Part shown: piece by piece, positions 1 through 10,038 of the stretch
Layout of the letters: the number at the start of each line of letters is the position of its first letter
Numbering within the stretch: the first letter of the stretch is position 1
Assembly (NCBI RefSeq): GCF_017591425.1
Contig: NW_024466409.1
Location: forward strand, 1,302,001-1,366,000
Length of the DNA: 64,000 nt
Direction of reading: 5' to 3'
Origin: Ochotona curzoniae
Taxonomy: Eukaryota; Chordata; Mammalia; Lagomorpha; Ochotonidae
Notes under the pieces: model-generated
Told to the model about the DNA's origin: nothing
The model's database searches: none
The model's input: only the letters and a program-made list of their open reading frames with translations
Position numbers and translations under genes: made by a program

Positions 1-925
1 TCTGGGAATATAACCAAAGGAAATCAAATCTGCATGTGAGAAAAGGACCTGTAATCTTACACTTCCAGCAGCACAATCTAAAATAGCAGAATTGTGGAAA
101 CAACCCAGATGCCCGTCAAAAGAGGAGTAAATAAAGAAACTGTGGTGTATCTACCTATTGGAATACTACTCAGTCATTAAAAAGAATGAAATACTGCTAT
201 TTGCAACAAAAATGGTCCCAAGAAGAGATCATTATGCTCAGTAAAGCAAGTCAATCCCCAAACAATACCATATGTTCTTTCTGATATACAACCTTTATTG
301 AAAATATGAAATCAATAGTCCTTTCAATTCTGTTTTTGTTACATCTCAGGGGTTTTGATATTTTTGTTTTGGTTTTCATTCATTCAAAAAGTTTTTGTGT
401 TTCCTATTAATTTCCTCAGTGACTTATAGGTCATGCAGTAGCATCATTTGCATTAGGAAGATCTTTGATTTTCATTTCTTCAGCTACATATTGGTCATTC
501 AGTAGCATGTTATTTAACTTTATGGTGTTGTAAATTTTTAAACTTTATTTCTGTTGTTGATTTTGTTTTGTGGCTTTTCATTTAAGGGAATGCATAGTAA
601 CTGTGTAAAAGAGACTATCATATCCAGATGTGAAGATACAACTCAGTATGCTTCTCTACTTCCAAATAAAAAAGATGGACTTCCAATGCAATTGTTGAAT
701 ATATTTTGACAATAGGATGCTGGACTCTCTGCCATTGTTCATACCTACAATGTCAGGATGCACTTAAATAGCAGAATGATGGACTTAGGACTGTTTATGA
801 AGAACTATAGTACTATAAAAATATAGGGGAAATCATTCAGGGGAGTGGATTTGAGGAGGGAATCAGAGAAATCCCAGAGACTATGGAACTGTATCATAAA
901 ATAATAAAATAAATAAATTTAAAAA
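1..925 (+). mobile_element. LINE-1 3' end, old copy
   Basis: The first 300 bases match the familiar end of L1 ORF2 and its downstream sequence (a segment on a transplanted-looking run with 'ggaatactactcagtcattaaaaa' type content, then a block ending at an AATAAAATAAAT tail near 899-919). The 3' UTR part (about 480-920) is clearly related to 18700-19120, which ends at the same place. The copy carries many stops and has no open frame. It is cut by the left edge of the window. Confidence 0.75.
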
Positions 926-1830
926 GAACCAGTTTTTTCTTTTCCCTTTTCAGACTTTTGAATTCCAATTCAAGATTTGTAATATCTTCCTGGTACTAGA
1001 ACTAATGAGCTGTGGTTGGTTTTCATTCGGAGTGATTTTTCTAGGTAGGACCTCTTTCAATGTATGGCTTTATTGAACTCAGCAACATTGACATCTGAGC
1101 TTCTTATGAAGTATGCTGAGTGGTGAAAGCATCAGATGGCCGGCTGGTCTCTGGACTGCTTTCTGCTTGAACTCCTGTTTCCATCACAGTGTTACTGGCT
1201 GCAGCGATGCAAGCAGTAGTTTTGTTTGATAGTCACCTAATGATTTTCTGCAGGTTGCAAATTATCTCTACATTTTTGTATAGTTTCTTGTCTTTCAAAT
1301 TCTCCACTAGTCTTGAACATCTGTTTTGCAGGTTGATTGCTGTCCGAGCTCTACTCTCTTGGTGCAATTCGTTTTGTTTTGTTTTGCTTTTCATTCACTT
1401 GTTGGTCAGAATGTTTCCAGCATTTGAGCTGTCTGACCAGCTGCCTCACTCAACATTTGGACTCACTTAGTTTTTTATTTTGCTCTGCCATCTGCTCTTC
1501 TGCATTAGAAAGTGTAGGTTTTCTGATAATTTCACGCCTATAGATACAGATAGGATGTAGCAATAGGGCCTGTAACAGTAGCTGTATCTCTTGCTTTCAT
1601 TGTTTAGGTTCAGCTGCCTCGAGGCAGCTATAGGGAGACAGGCAGCTTAGGCTCCACTCCCACTGTAACTGCTGCCTCAGAAGGTTCATGCTTCTTTAGA
1701 CCTGGCTGTGATGGGCTGCTACTCAGCCTAATACTCTGCAGAGTTATGTGGTATGCAAAATATAAAAGGCTTGGCTATAAAAACTACTGCCCCAAGATAC
1801 TGGAATGGGCAGGTTCTGAGAATAGGGTAA
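926..1830. other. Unassigned stretch, possibly antisense L1
   Basis: There is no convincing gene. The short open frames at 1189-1543 have no recognisable domain. T-rich, TTTTG-rich text around 1360-1390 and the general style suggest old antisense L1 sequence, but I could not anchor it to a known part of L1. Confidence 0.3.
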
Positions 1831-1926
1831 ATATGGAATGCTTCATGAAGGTCCTGCTTGTGCAGGGGTTGTGCTAATCTTCTCTGTATTGTTTCAATTT
1901 TAGTATATGTGCTGCCAAAGTGAGCC
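1831..1926 (-). pseudogene. U6 snRNA pseudogene, internally deleted
   Basis: Read on the minus strand, this begins with a degraded form of the U6 5' end (GCTCACTTTGGCAGC), continues through the ACATATACTAAAATTG block and the AGAGAAGATTAGCA block, and ends at the GAAGCATTCCATAT 3' end. About ten bases between the CCCTGCACAAG-like part and the tail are missing or scrambled, and several substitutions are present. U6 is the spliceosomal snRNA that pairs with the 5' splice site and with U4/U2. This copy lacks a clear distal or proximal promoter and has no terminal T run, so it is almost certainly dead. Confidence 0.88.
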
Positions 1927-2840
1927 TGGTTTCTTTCCTTGTAGTGATAAACCAAAGATCTGCTTGCTTCAAAATCTCTGCTACTGGCTCCTGTCTCTTG
2001 TCAGACTTCACAAAATTGAAAAGTGTTAGAACATTGCCCTGGATTAGTCCTTGGTTTAAAGAAACGTTGTTGGTTTGATCTGTTATTTAAAGCACTAAAA
2101 CTTTCTTCACATGAATAAGGATATTTTTCTTCCTTATCCCTTGCATATTCACTGAAGTACTGTATTTAATTTCATTCATGAACCTTTCTTTTGTGTATAC
2201 AACTTTGCAATTTATTTAGCAAAGTGGCTTGTCTTTTGTGTTGTCTTCCCAAAGCTTAATATTCTTTATAAAAGCGAAAGATGTCTCATTACTTCTTTTA
2301 GCGCAACATTTGGAAGCGATCATTGGATTTTTAATTGCTCAAATAATAGGAGTTCTATCTCAGGAACTAAGCAGGATCAGGACAGGGATAGAGAGAGAGA
2401 AACAATTAGCTACTGGAGCAATCATAAGGAAAACAAAATTTCTGGATCCAGTGCATGGTAGTATGTGGCTATAGTGTGTGGTAACATCAGATATCATTGA
2501 GTACTGGCCACCATAACAGACATAATAAAGGTGAGAAAAAGTGAAGATATTGTGTAAACTACAAAATATGATACACAAAGTAAGAATATGGTGAAATTGC
2601 AGCAATATATTCCTTGAAAACGTTTTCACAGATTTTAATTTTTTAAAACACAATATTATGATGTTCAATATTAGAGCAAAATGAGATAAACTTTTACTTA
2701 CCTAAAATTGTTTTCTTACATGTAAATTGATTAAAATTTTCCATTAAAGGACATTGCATTAAAGGACGGATTTTTTTTTTTTAAATATCCGTCATATGCC
2801 TCTCCAGGACGTTAGTTCATTCCTTACAACACACATAAAA
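1927..2840. other. Unassigned AT-rich stretch
   Basis: I see no gene and no repeat I can name. The open frames of 81 and 102 codons here overlap on opposite strands, show no domain or bias, and are probably chance. Confidence 0.3.
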
Positions 2841-3000
2841 GATGATTAAGAAAGGGATTCCAAATCAATGAAAACAAAATAATAGCAGAGGAGTAAGAAA
2901 TTTACCAGACAAAATAGACATTAAACAAAAACTGCAAGAGTTTTTAAAGATGGACATTTTAGAATCATGAAAGAGTGTTATCAACTAGAGGTTATAATTT
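2841..3000 (+). mobile_element. Short L1 ORF2 remnant
   Basis: The run around 2905-2960 (accagacaaaatagacatt, then aaacaaaaactgcaagag) resembles the part of L1 ORF2 that encodes the 'DKIDIKQKL'-like stretch after the endonuclease domain. It is short and broken by frameshifts, so the assignment is tentative. Confidence 0.45.
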
Positions 3001-4069
3001 AAAATACTTGTATACGTACCTCTCAGTAGAGCATACAAATGTACACAGAAAAATATTAAATGATCTAAAGAGAGAGAGAGATTGCATTGCAATGGTTAGG
3101 GACTTGGATACATCACATTCAATAATGAACAGATGATTCACCCAGGAAATAAGAGGGAAGTAGCTAGCATTGGTGGTGCAGAGCATAATGCAGGTCCCGC
3201 AAGGCTAGTCCACTGTATTTACTCTGCTTTCATTCCTGGATGTTCCATTTGTGATCCAGCTGTGCACTAATAGCCTGGAAGAAGCAGTGGAGATTGGCAC
3301 AGTATGAAGTTTGAACATTGTTCTATTGAGTCCTATATAAAAAAGTAAATAAGTTAGAAAGCTGTAGAAATCGATATAAATACATATGAGAATTTAGCAT
3401 ATGATAATATGTACATGCCAGATCACTGAAATTGGGTAAGTATGTGGGATTAGGTTCACCACATGGTCATCTAGAATAATAATGTTGAGAATCTATTTTT
3501 GTATGATACTGAAATAAAACTCAATATAGCCAATAATTCAAAAAAGATACTGAAAATATGTAGCTAGTGGAGAAACCACAGGAAAGTGATTATAACTGAG
3601 AATGGGGAAATATTATCACACTGTACCAAAAACTTTAGAAGCTGTCAGAGAAGAGATACTGACACAAACACAGGAAAAATTTTTGGCACTCATACAAAGA
3701 TAAAGTTTTTGGTGAAAAACGATTCTTCATGGTCAAGAATCTGTTTGCTTCTGATGTAATGGCAGGTTCTCAACACAGAGTCATATGCCTTAAAATTAAT
3801 GGTGGATGCTGAATATTATCTGCAGTATAGAGAATTTTATTTTCCTACCAAAAATTTAATATTTTTAAAACAGTTTCTTAAAATAAAGTATTCAATGCAA
3901 GAAATGCACATAAATGTATAAATCCCCTCATGGCTAATATACTAATTAAAAGCAGAACAGAGCTTTCATGCTTTCCCCTTCTCTGTATTTTTTTATTTTT
4001 AATGTGAGAAAGAAGAATACACTCTTATTTGTAATGTAGGTGTCAGTGACACGATATTTATAATTATGT
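3001..4069. other. Unassigned stretch
   Basis: No gene, RNA or named repeat is recognisable. The sequence is AT-rich, with scattered stops in all frames. Confidence 0.3.
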
Positions 4070-4383
4070 GCTGACTAACCTGCCGTCCACCCAATCTTTA
4101 TACTCTCTATATTAGCTATCGCAGATAATAAGAAAAAGTGGTATATGCCTGTATTGCTTTGCTTTAAAGAACTCACCTTGATTTCCAGCTGCATCTCTTC
4201 TGTTGTAGACATAATTTCATTATTTTTCATACCTGAATAATATTCCATAACACACACAATATGTCACAGTTTTTAATTCAATCATCAGTTGATGAGTGTT
4301 TAGGTTGCTTTCATATCATTGCTACTGTAAATTGAATCACTATGGTCATGGAAATGTATGCGATTCTTTCACATGCTGAATTT
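4070..4383 (-). mobile_element. LINE-1 3' region, left half (split)
   Basis: On the minus strand this is the end of L1 ORF2. The plus-strand text includes the usual antisense landmarks (gctgcatctcttctg, cataatttcattattttt, aataatattccataa, catcagttgatgagtgtttagg). The same L1 resumes at 5525 with the next expected block, so it was split by the LTR at 4384-5524. Confidence 0.8.
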
Positions 4384-5524
4384 TGCTGGGGTCCGTGCAG
4401 TAGGTGTGGATGACAGGAAGGTGTGAGGAGAACAGCTCTCCTGCTTGGCAGGGTCCTGGGGAGCTTCCAGCTGTTTGGCAGGGCCTGGCGGATTTCTCTC
4501 TGACCACCTTGACTCAGTCTCACCCCCTTTTTGCATGGACATTCAAGCACCCCACTGAATTCTGTAATCTATTGAGGTATTGTTTGCCCCTGTGAGATGG
4601 GTTTGGCAACCAATGTGAGCTTGAGAGTTAATGTTGTTGATAATGTCTTGGTGAGTGGGCCTTTAACTGTGCATAGGCGTACAATTAAGCCCATGCTGTT
4701 TATGGACACCTTATTGTGTGCCTACCCATTGCTCTGAAATCTGGTCCAGACATATAGCATGCTTCTGGGAAACAGCTTAATAAGAATTTTTCAAAGTAAT
4801 GAAAGTGATGGAAGTATGGGCAGAAGCTGCTATGGCAAAAAATATAGTTACTGTGAATTTAAAGGTTAGCCTGCGCTTGCAACTCTTTAGAGCGTAGAAA
4901 ATGTAGCTGCTTTAACTGCTTTTACAATTTTTTATTAGAGGAATTATAGGGTGATTTTATTAATATTGTAGAGATAGGCTTTTGATTATTGTTTGATTGT
5001 TTATAGGGTTATAGAGCCTGTAATTGTGGGGGGGATCTATTAATGAAACTTTTGTCTTGGATTTTTACGTTTTTTCCTTGTAACATATTTCTCCCATTAA
5101 ATGATGGGCAAGTTGTGGGAATAGAACTGCGGTAGGAACGTATTACTGATTAGCAAGTAATCGCATGTGCCTTGGCCTTAGAGTCTTGGCTGTCACCCAA
5201 TGGCCACTAACGAAGAATGAATAATGGCTTGCTTTGAAGAAAATGATTATGGTAACTTACAGAGTTATCTTTATGAGCACCTAATTGACCATGAAGTAAA
5301 AATTAATTGAACATTTGTACATGCTCGCTTAGTTCTGAAGTCAAACATAGTAAAATCAAACGTTTATGTAGAGGCTTGTGTTGTTTCTAAGTAAATATAA
5401 AAACGACAGCTTCTTCTTGAGCTGCAGCAAGAAGGCACCAAGTGATAGTGTCTATATCTTTTCTTATCGCTGACTCCACGCACCCTTCTCGAGCTCCGAA
5501 CTCAGCTGGAGCTGGACTCCAGCA
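4384..5524 (+). mobile_element. Solo LTR of a class II (ERVK-like) endogenous retrovirus
   Basis: The element starts TGCTGGGGTCC and ends GGACTCCAGCA, an imperfect terminal inverted repeat beginning TG and ending CA. It lies inside a minus-strand L1 whose sequence resumes on the other side. The flanks are GAATTT on the left and GATTTT on the right, a six-base target duplication with one mismatch, as expected for class II elements. A TATA-like AAATATAAAA lies near 5394. A shorter relative of its right end is at about 22010-22238. No viral coding sequence is present; this is a regulatory remnant left by recombination between two LTRs. Confidence 0.75.
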
Positions 5525-5960
5525 GATTTTATCACCTTTGGATAATTTCTGGCTGTGGGATAACTGGTTTGCATGCTAAATATGTTTTTAGTTTTCTGTG
5601 GAATCTCCATACTACTTTTAAGACTGGCTCTATCAAATTGCATTTCTACTAACAGTTTGTATTAGGATACTTTTTCTCTACAACCTCACCAAAAACTTAT
5701 TTTGTTTTAATTTTGAGTACTTATTGTTCTAATTGGAGTATAGAGATGTCTTATTGTGGTTTTTTTTGGGTGTCCCTGTTGGCAAGTGTTTCTGAGCGTT
5801 CTTCTCATATATCTCTTGACTATATATATGTCAAATGAAAAACATGAAAAATAACTGCACGTGTCTTTGGACCATTTCTTAGCTGGGATTTCTTAAACAC
5901 ATATTCTGGATATTATTATTTTATCCGATTTGTATTTTTGAGTGCTTTTGTTGCTCTTTC
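5525..5960 (-). mobile_element. LINE-1 3' region, right half (split)
   Basis: This continues the L1 of 4070-4383. It has the antisense landmarks expected next: gggataactgg, the TTTTTAGTTTTCTGTGGAATC-like block ('cctccatactac'), 'catttctactaacag', and 'tctacaacctcaccaaaaactta'. Together the two halves form one old L1 interrupted by an LTR. Confidence 0.8.
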
Positions 5961-5979
5961 ACTCTGCTATTTTTTTTTC

Positions 5980-6071
5980 TAATAGACTTTTTAAAAATAA
6001 TCTGTGTATTTGAGTTTGGAAAGACACAGAGAATGATATGGCAGGGAAGAGATAAACAGATAGAGAGAGGC

Positions 6072-6125
<54 letters not shown>

Positions 6126-6235
6126 TCCCATGAGTTGGCTTACTTCCCAAATGTCTGCAGTGGTTGAGGCTTGCTTGGGGCCTGAAGATAATACAGTAGG
6201 CACTCACACACCCACTAATATGTTGCATACATTAA
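5980..6235 (-). mobile_element. C-SINE, old, with expanded GA tract
   Basis: On the minus strand this is a degraded lagomorph C-SINE: the plus strand shows the A-tail complement and AGAGAGAG-rich section, followed by 'ggcttacttcccaaatg' where C-SINEs normally carry 'ggttcactccccaaatg'. The CT-rich section has grown into a near-pure (GA)n tract at about 6080-6122. The serine/leucine-repeat frames that cross it are repeat translation, not proteins. Confidence 0.7.
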
Positions 6236-6806
6236 AATTGTATTTTCTGCTTCCCATTACTCTTTGAAAATGAATCAATGAAGCTTCACCTATATCACTG
6301 TTAAGAATATGGAGCTCAGAAACAAGTTTACCAAGTTCTCAGACCTTCATGCCACCTTATCTCTGTGACTCTACGGCAGCCAATATAATGGTAACCAATG
6401 GGCCTATTTGTTTGGATAGAGGCATGCATCTCTGTTATGTAACTGTATGACTCAATGTTACTGTTGTCTGCAAGAAAGTGGAGGGCTTGTTTGGGTACAA
6501 ATACTGCCTTGTAGTCCTGTCAGCTGCCATGGAGAAGGAATTGTGTTCCTGTGTATGGAACACATTTGTGAATAAAACACCATGAACTTGTATAAGACTC
6601 ATAAGTTATTCTTTAATCTGGATGAACCTGGACTTGGTCTCCCTGGGTCAAGTCACCAAATCATGTGTACTAAAGGCTCAAACAAGCTTCTTTTTATCTC
6701 AATGTTCTCTTTGGACCCTCTCCAGTTGACACACATGGTTCTCTCATTTGTATAGCAGGATGTTGTTGAATCATAAGTTCTAATCTAAATATAATAGTAT
6801 ATATCT
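6236..6806. other. Unassigned stretch
   Basis: No gene or named repeat is recognised between the SINE and the tandem duplication that starts at 6807. Confidence 0.3.
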
Positions 6807-7195
6807 CATAATTCAAAAGAGATGCAAAATGAAAGGCAGAATTTGAGTATGAGGGAGTCTTTTAGCTATATCCCAAATCTGAAATCATTTTCCATATCAA
6901 GACTATTAAAAAGTTTAGAGCAGAGTTTTCATGTGATGAGTTAAATGTTGAATTTATTTTAAAGATGAGCAATCTTCCTTTCCCCTGTGGGCCCTTTACA
7001 GGAAAAAGACTGCAATATCCAAGTAAGATACATCTCATTGCTTTTCTCTTTGATCCTAGTTCTTGTACTTGCTTATCTCTCTGTGATCTTCACTTGCAAT
7101 TTTTCACCTGGTAGGGTTGGACATGCCCATTGGTGGAGGGTCAAGAGAACCGCAAGTTATTTTAGATTTGTCCTGCTGAAGTGACCTGGCCCAGT
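6807..7195 (+). repeat. Tandem duplication, unit 1 of 2
   Basis: The unit runs from 'cataattcaaaagagatgca' to 'gtgacctggcccag' and is followed directly by a second copy offset by 389 bases. Shared landmarks include 'tcatgtgatgagttaaatg', 'gggttggacat' and 'gcaagttat'. There is no common open frame and I do not recognise the unit as a known repeat. Confidence 0.9.
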
Positions 7196-7586
7196 CATAA
7201 TTCAAAAGAGATGCAAGATGAAAGGCAGAATATGAAAGTGTCCTTTAACTCTCAAGTCCTCTAATTCTTAGGTCACTTTCCAAATCAAGACTCTTAAAAA
7301 GTGTAGAGCTGATTTTTCATGTGATGAGTTAAATGTTGAATTTATTTTGAAGATGACTAATCTTCCATTTATCCCCAAGTGGGCCTTTTATAGGCAAAAG
7401 ACTGAGATGTATATGAGGGACACATCTTGTTGCTTCTCTGTTTACACCTAGCCCTTGTATTTGCTTACCTCTATGTGGTCTTCCTCTGTGGTTTCTCACC
7501 CTGTAGGGTTGGACATATCCCTGGGTGGAGCGTTAGGAGAACAGCAAGTTATATTTCAAATTGCTCTCCTGAGGTGACCTGATCAG
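7196..7586 (+). repeat. Tandem duplication, unit 2 of 2
   Basis: This is the second copy of the 389-base unit, head to tail with the first, with many substitutions and small indels between them. The level of divergence says the duplication is not recent. Confidence 0.9.
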
Positions 7587-8146
7587 CTCTATCTAAAGTT
7601 GACAGTATGATAAAATTGAATCCAATTGATTTTGTAAAAATTCATGCCAATCCTTTTTATTTCAAGCCATGAAAATTATTTCCCACTGTTTACAGCACTC
7701 CAGTATTATTCTTCATAGCAAAGTTTGCAGTACTATCAAATACATGTTGCACAGAAGAATGACATTTATTTACATACTGAGCACCATTCTTTTTCCGTCT
7801 ATCTAAACTGCTCATCTTCCATTGCCTACCTTACAATAGTGGAGTGGTAAGAAAAATTCAAACAGAATAGTTGCTTGCTAAATTGTGGACTCTGTAATAT
7901 AAATTTCAAATGTTTCAATAAGATTTTCCTTACATGTTCATTTCCATATTGACTCTTCCTAATGAGACTGACCACTCCTATTATTTTTTTCACCTTTCTA
8001 CTTGCAACATGGAAGGATCCAGAGTCAATAATAATAATGATAGAACTACTGTGTACAAGATTTCCTCTTTCTTAATATACTAAAGGCTTCTTGTGAGCAA
8101 AAACAATCTGGTTAGCAAAACCTTTATATATATATATGAGAGATAC

Positions 8147-8177
<31 letters not shown>

Positions 8178-8760
8178 TCACTAGCATTGGTACAATGAAA
8201 GTCTTATTGTCTAGTCAATTACAATATCATCATAGAGATAGAGCATAAGGGCAATTTCTCTGAATCCCAGGAAGGAAAACATAGGTGGGAATAAAATATG
8301 CTCACCATCATAGTCAAGGTGTGGGAGATACGAACATCTATGGTTGTCTGATTCACAGCAAATAGTTCTTTCAGTTTACTTCTATGGAACATCTGACTCA
8401 TTATCCTGTGATGAACAACTGGCAACTTATACGAAGAGAAATTTACATAAGCACAATTTCCTGAATTGTTTTTATGCAGATAAAGTCTTTCTGTAAGGAT
8501 ATTATTTTTTTCCAAACTCAGAGAAGACGATAAAACTTGAGGGAGCATAGCTTGCTGCTTCAGAACCAAGCTACTTCTACCACATAACTGGACATGAGTG
8601 TCAGAGTGATGTAGTTTGAGAGAAGAATAAGGAGTGCTCTTTTCCATGCCTTCCACTAGAAAACAGATGTAAACAAGAGGTTTAAATAAGTTTAGAAAGA
8701 AATTGTTTCCAATATACCAACATTGCAAAGAAAAGCATTCAATAAGAAACATTCAGACAG
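7587..8760. other. Region downstream of receptor A; (TA)n microsatellite
   Basis: This holds a (TA)n-type tract at about 8127-8178 and otherwise no named repeat. An open frame of 177 codons on the minus strand (8219-8752) has no recognised domain, signal or family and is not called as a gene. Confidence 0.35.
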
Positions 8761-8773
8761 AGAAGATGAGAAA

Positions 8774-8779
8774 TTTATT
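8774..8779 (-). promoter_or_regulatory. Candidate polyadenylation signal for receptor A
   Basis: An AATAAA hexamer on the minus strand lies about 240 bases past the receptor A stop codon. This is a plausible 3' UTR length for an MRGPRX gene, but AATAAA is common in AT-rich DNA, so it is only a candidate. Confidence 0.35.
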
Positions 8780-9018
8780 AAAAATGTCTAGAAGATGATA
8801 TAATCTCATTTCAGTCTTCGTTCTCTAAAAAAACCCCATAAAATAAACAAACAACAAAACAAAACAAAACAAACAAGGAAATTCAGCCTTAAGTAGCCTC
8901 CTAGTAGGTACTGGAGAGTCACGGAGGCATCCAGAGACATGAAGTTGAGAGCAAAGCAGAAAATCATGAAACAGGGGCAGTGCTCAGGTATATCTGACTA
9001 GCCAGGGCCATCTCTTCA

Positions 9019-9984
9019 TCAGGGTCCAAAGGTGCTTTCTGACATCTCCAAGGTTTCCTGAGGAAAGCTGCTTCCATTTTCAGCCATCTCAGGGGTGTCA
9101 TGTAGAGCCCTCTGGAGAACCTGTTTGAGGGTCTGTCTTCGCTGCTGCCGCTGAAAGGAGCCCACAAAGAAGTAAATGATGGGGTTGGCAGAGCTGTTAA
9201 CACAGGACAGGAGAAGTGTAATAAGGTAAGAGTGGGGAGGGCAATCATATGAAAATTTTTTCTTCCACATTATGAGGGACCAATAAATGCCACAGGGCAA
9301 ACCACAGAGGACGAAAATCAGCACTGTGAGCAGAAGGGTCACATATAGCCGGGTCAGTGGCAACTTCCGTGAGCTACAGAGGACCCTGAGCAGCAGAACC
9401 AGGCTAGACACAAAGAGCATCAAAAACAAAATGATCAGCAATGCTACAGCAATGGAGTTGTAGATTTTACACCAGTTATTGTTATCATGGCTAAACAGGA
9501 TGCTACAAACGTTCATTTCCAGTATGCTCAGAGGAAGGCACAGGGCCCACAGCAGGGCACATGCCACAGCTGACAGGTGTCTGGGCCGGCGGCAGCGGTA
9601 CCAGATGGGCCACAGAATGGAGAGGCAACGCTCAGTGCTAATGGCACTGAGCATGCTCAGGCCGGCGGTATAGGAAAAGGCTGATGCAGTGAGTAAGATG
9701 TTGTACGTAGGGGAAGGGATTGAGAAAAGATGTAAGAAATCGAATAAAAGCAGCATGGACACAATTACTTGGCAGCAAAGGAAGAGGAAGTCGGCTCCCG
9801 CTAGGTTGAGGACATAGATGGAGAAGGCGTTTCTGCGCATGTGGAAGCTCAGAAGGTAGAGCACAGTCATGTTTCCTGGTAACCCAACCAAGGCCACCAT
9901 GAAGATCAGCAATTCCAGGATTAGGGTCTCCTTGTTACCTATTCGAATAGGGGTCTTATCAGTTCCATTCATTGTTTGTTCCAT
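9019..9984 (-). CDS. MRGPRX: Mas-related GPCR, MRGPRX type (receptor A)
   Basis: This encodes a 321-residue seven-helix receptor, the usual length for the family. Helices fall at about 22-46, 54-79, 95-117, 136-155, 174-200, 211-238 and 252-275, with a short cytoplasmic tail. MRGPR hallmarks are present: GLPGN in TM1 (34-38), TERCLS with WPIWYRC after TM3 (117-131) in place of DRY, LTRLYV (210-215), the CGLPCG block in TM6 (227-232) where most receptors have CWxP, and NSSANPIIYFFVGS in TM7. Cys160 and Cys172 would form the TM4-ECL2 disulfide typical of MRGPRX; the standard TM3 cysteine is absent. Asn6 is a glycosylation site. Known relatives signal through Gq/Gi at the plasma membrane in itch and pain neurons or mast cells. 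The frame is intact. The start is unusual: the ATG used by copy B is ACA here, so translation should begin nine codons later. One-to-one orthology to a human MRGPRX gene cannot be set. Confidence 0.95.
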   Translation of the reverse strand: MEQTMNGTDKTPIRIGNKETLILELLIFMVALVGLPGNMTVLYLLSFHMRRNAFSIYVLNLAGADFLFLCCQVIVSMLLLFDFLHLFSIPSPTYNILLTASAFSYTAGLSMLSAISTERCLSILWPIWYRCRRPRHLSAVACALLWALCLPLSILEMNVCSILFSHDNNNWCKIYNSIAVALLIILFLMLFVSSLVLLLRVLCSSRKLPLTRLYVTLLLTVLIFVLCGLPCGIYWSLIMWKKKFSYDCPPHSYLITLLLSCVNSSANPIIYFFVGSFQRQQRRQTLKQVLQRALHDTPEMAENGSSFPQETLEMSESTFGP

Positions 9985-10038
9985 TTTGAAGACTGGAATG
10001 CTTGAATTTGTGCTCAGAAATCCACCAGTGGTGTCCCT
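9985..10038 (-). other. 5' UTR and splice acceptor of receptor A coding exon
   Basis: On the minus strand, TTTGTGTTCCCAG|GGACACC places a splice acceptor with the exon starting at about 10036. The same acceptor and following bases (ACCACTGGTGG, TTTCTGAGC) occur upstream of receptor B. The 52 bases from 10036 to 9985 would be untranslated. At 10009-10011 the codon that is ATG in B reads ACA. Confidence 0.7.

Noticed and set aside
6080..6122. CRISPR-like or other spaced repeats
   Set aside because: Only simple microsatellites and mammalian mobile elements are present; there are no direct repeats with unique spacers.
5959..6228. Serine/leucine-repeat proteins
   Set aside because: Translation of the (GA)n tract inside a SINE.
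8219..8752. Open frame of 177 codons on the minus strand downstream of receptor A
   Set aside because: It has no recognised domain, helix pattern or family resemblance, and length alone is weak evidence in AT-rich mammalian DNA.
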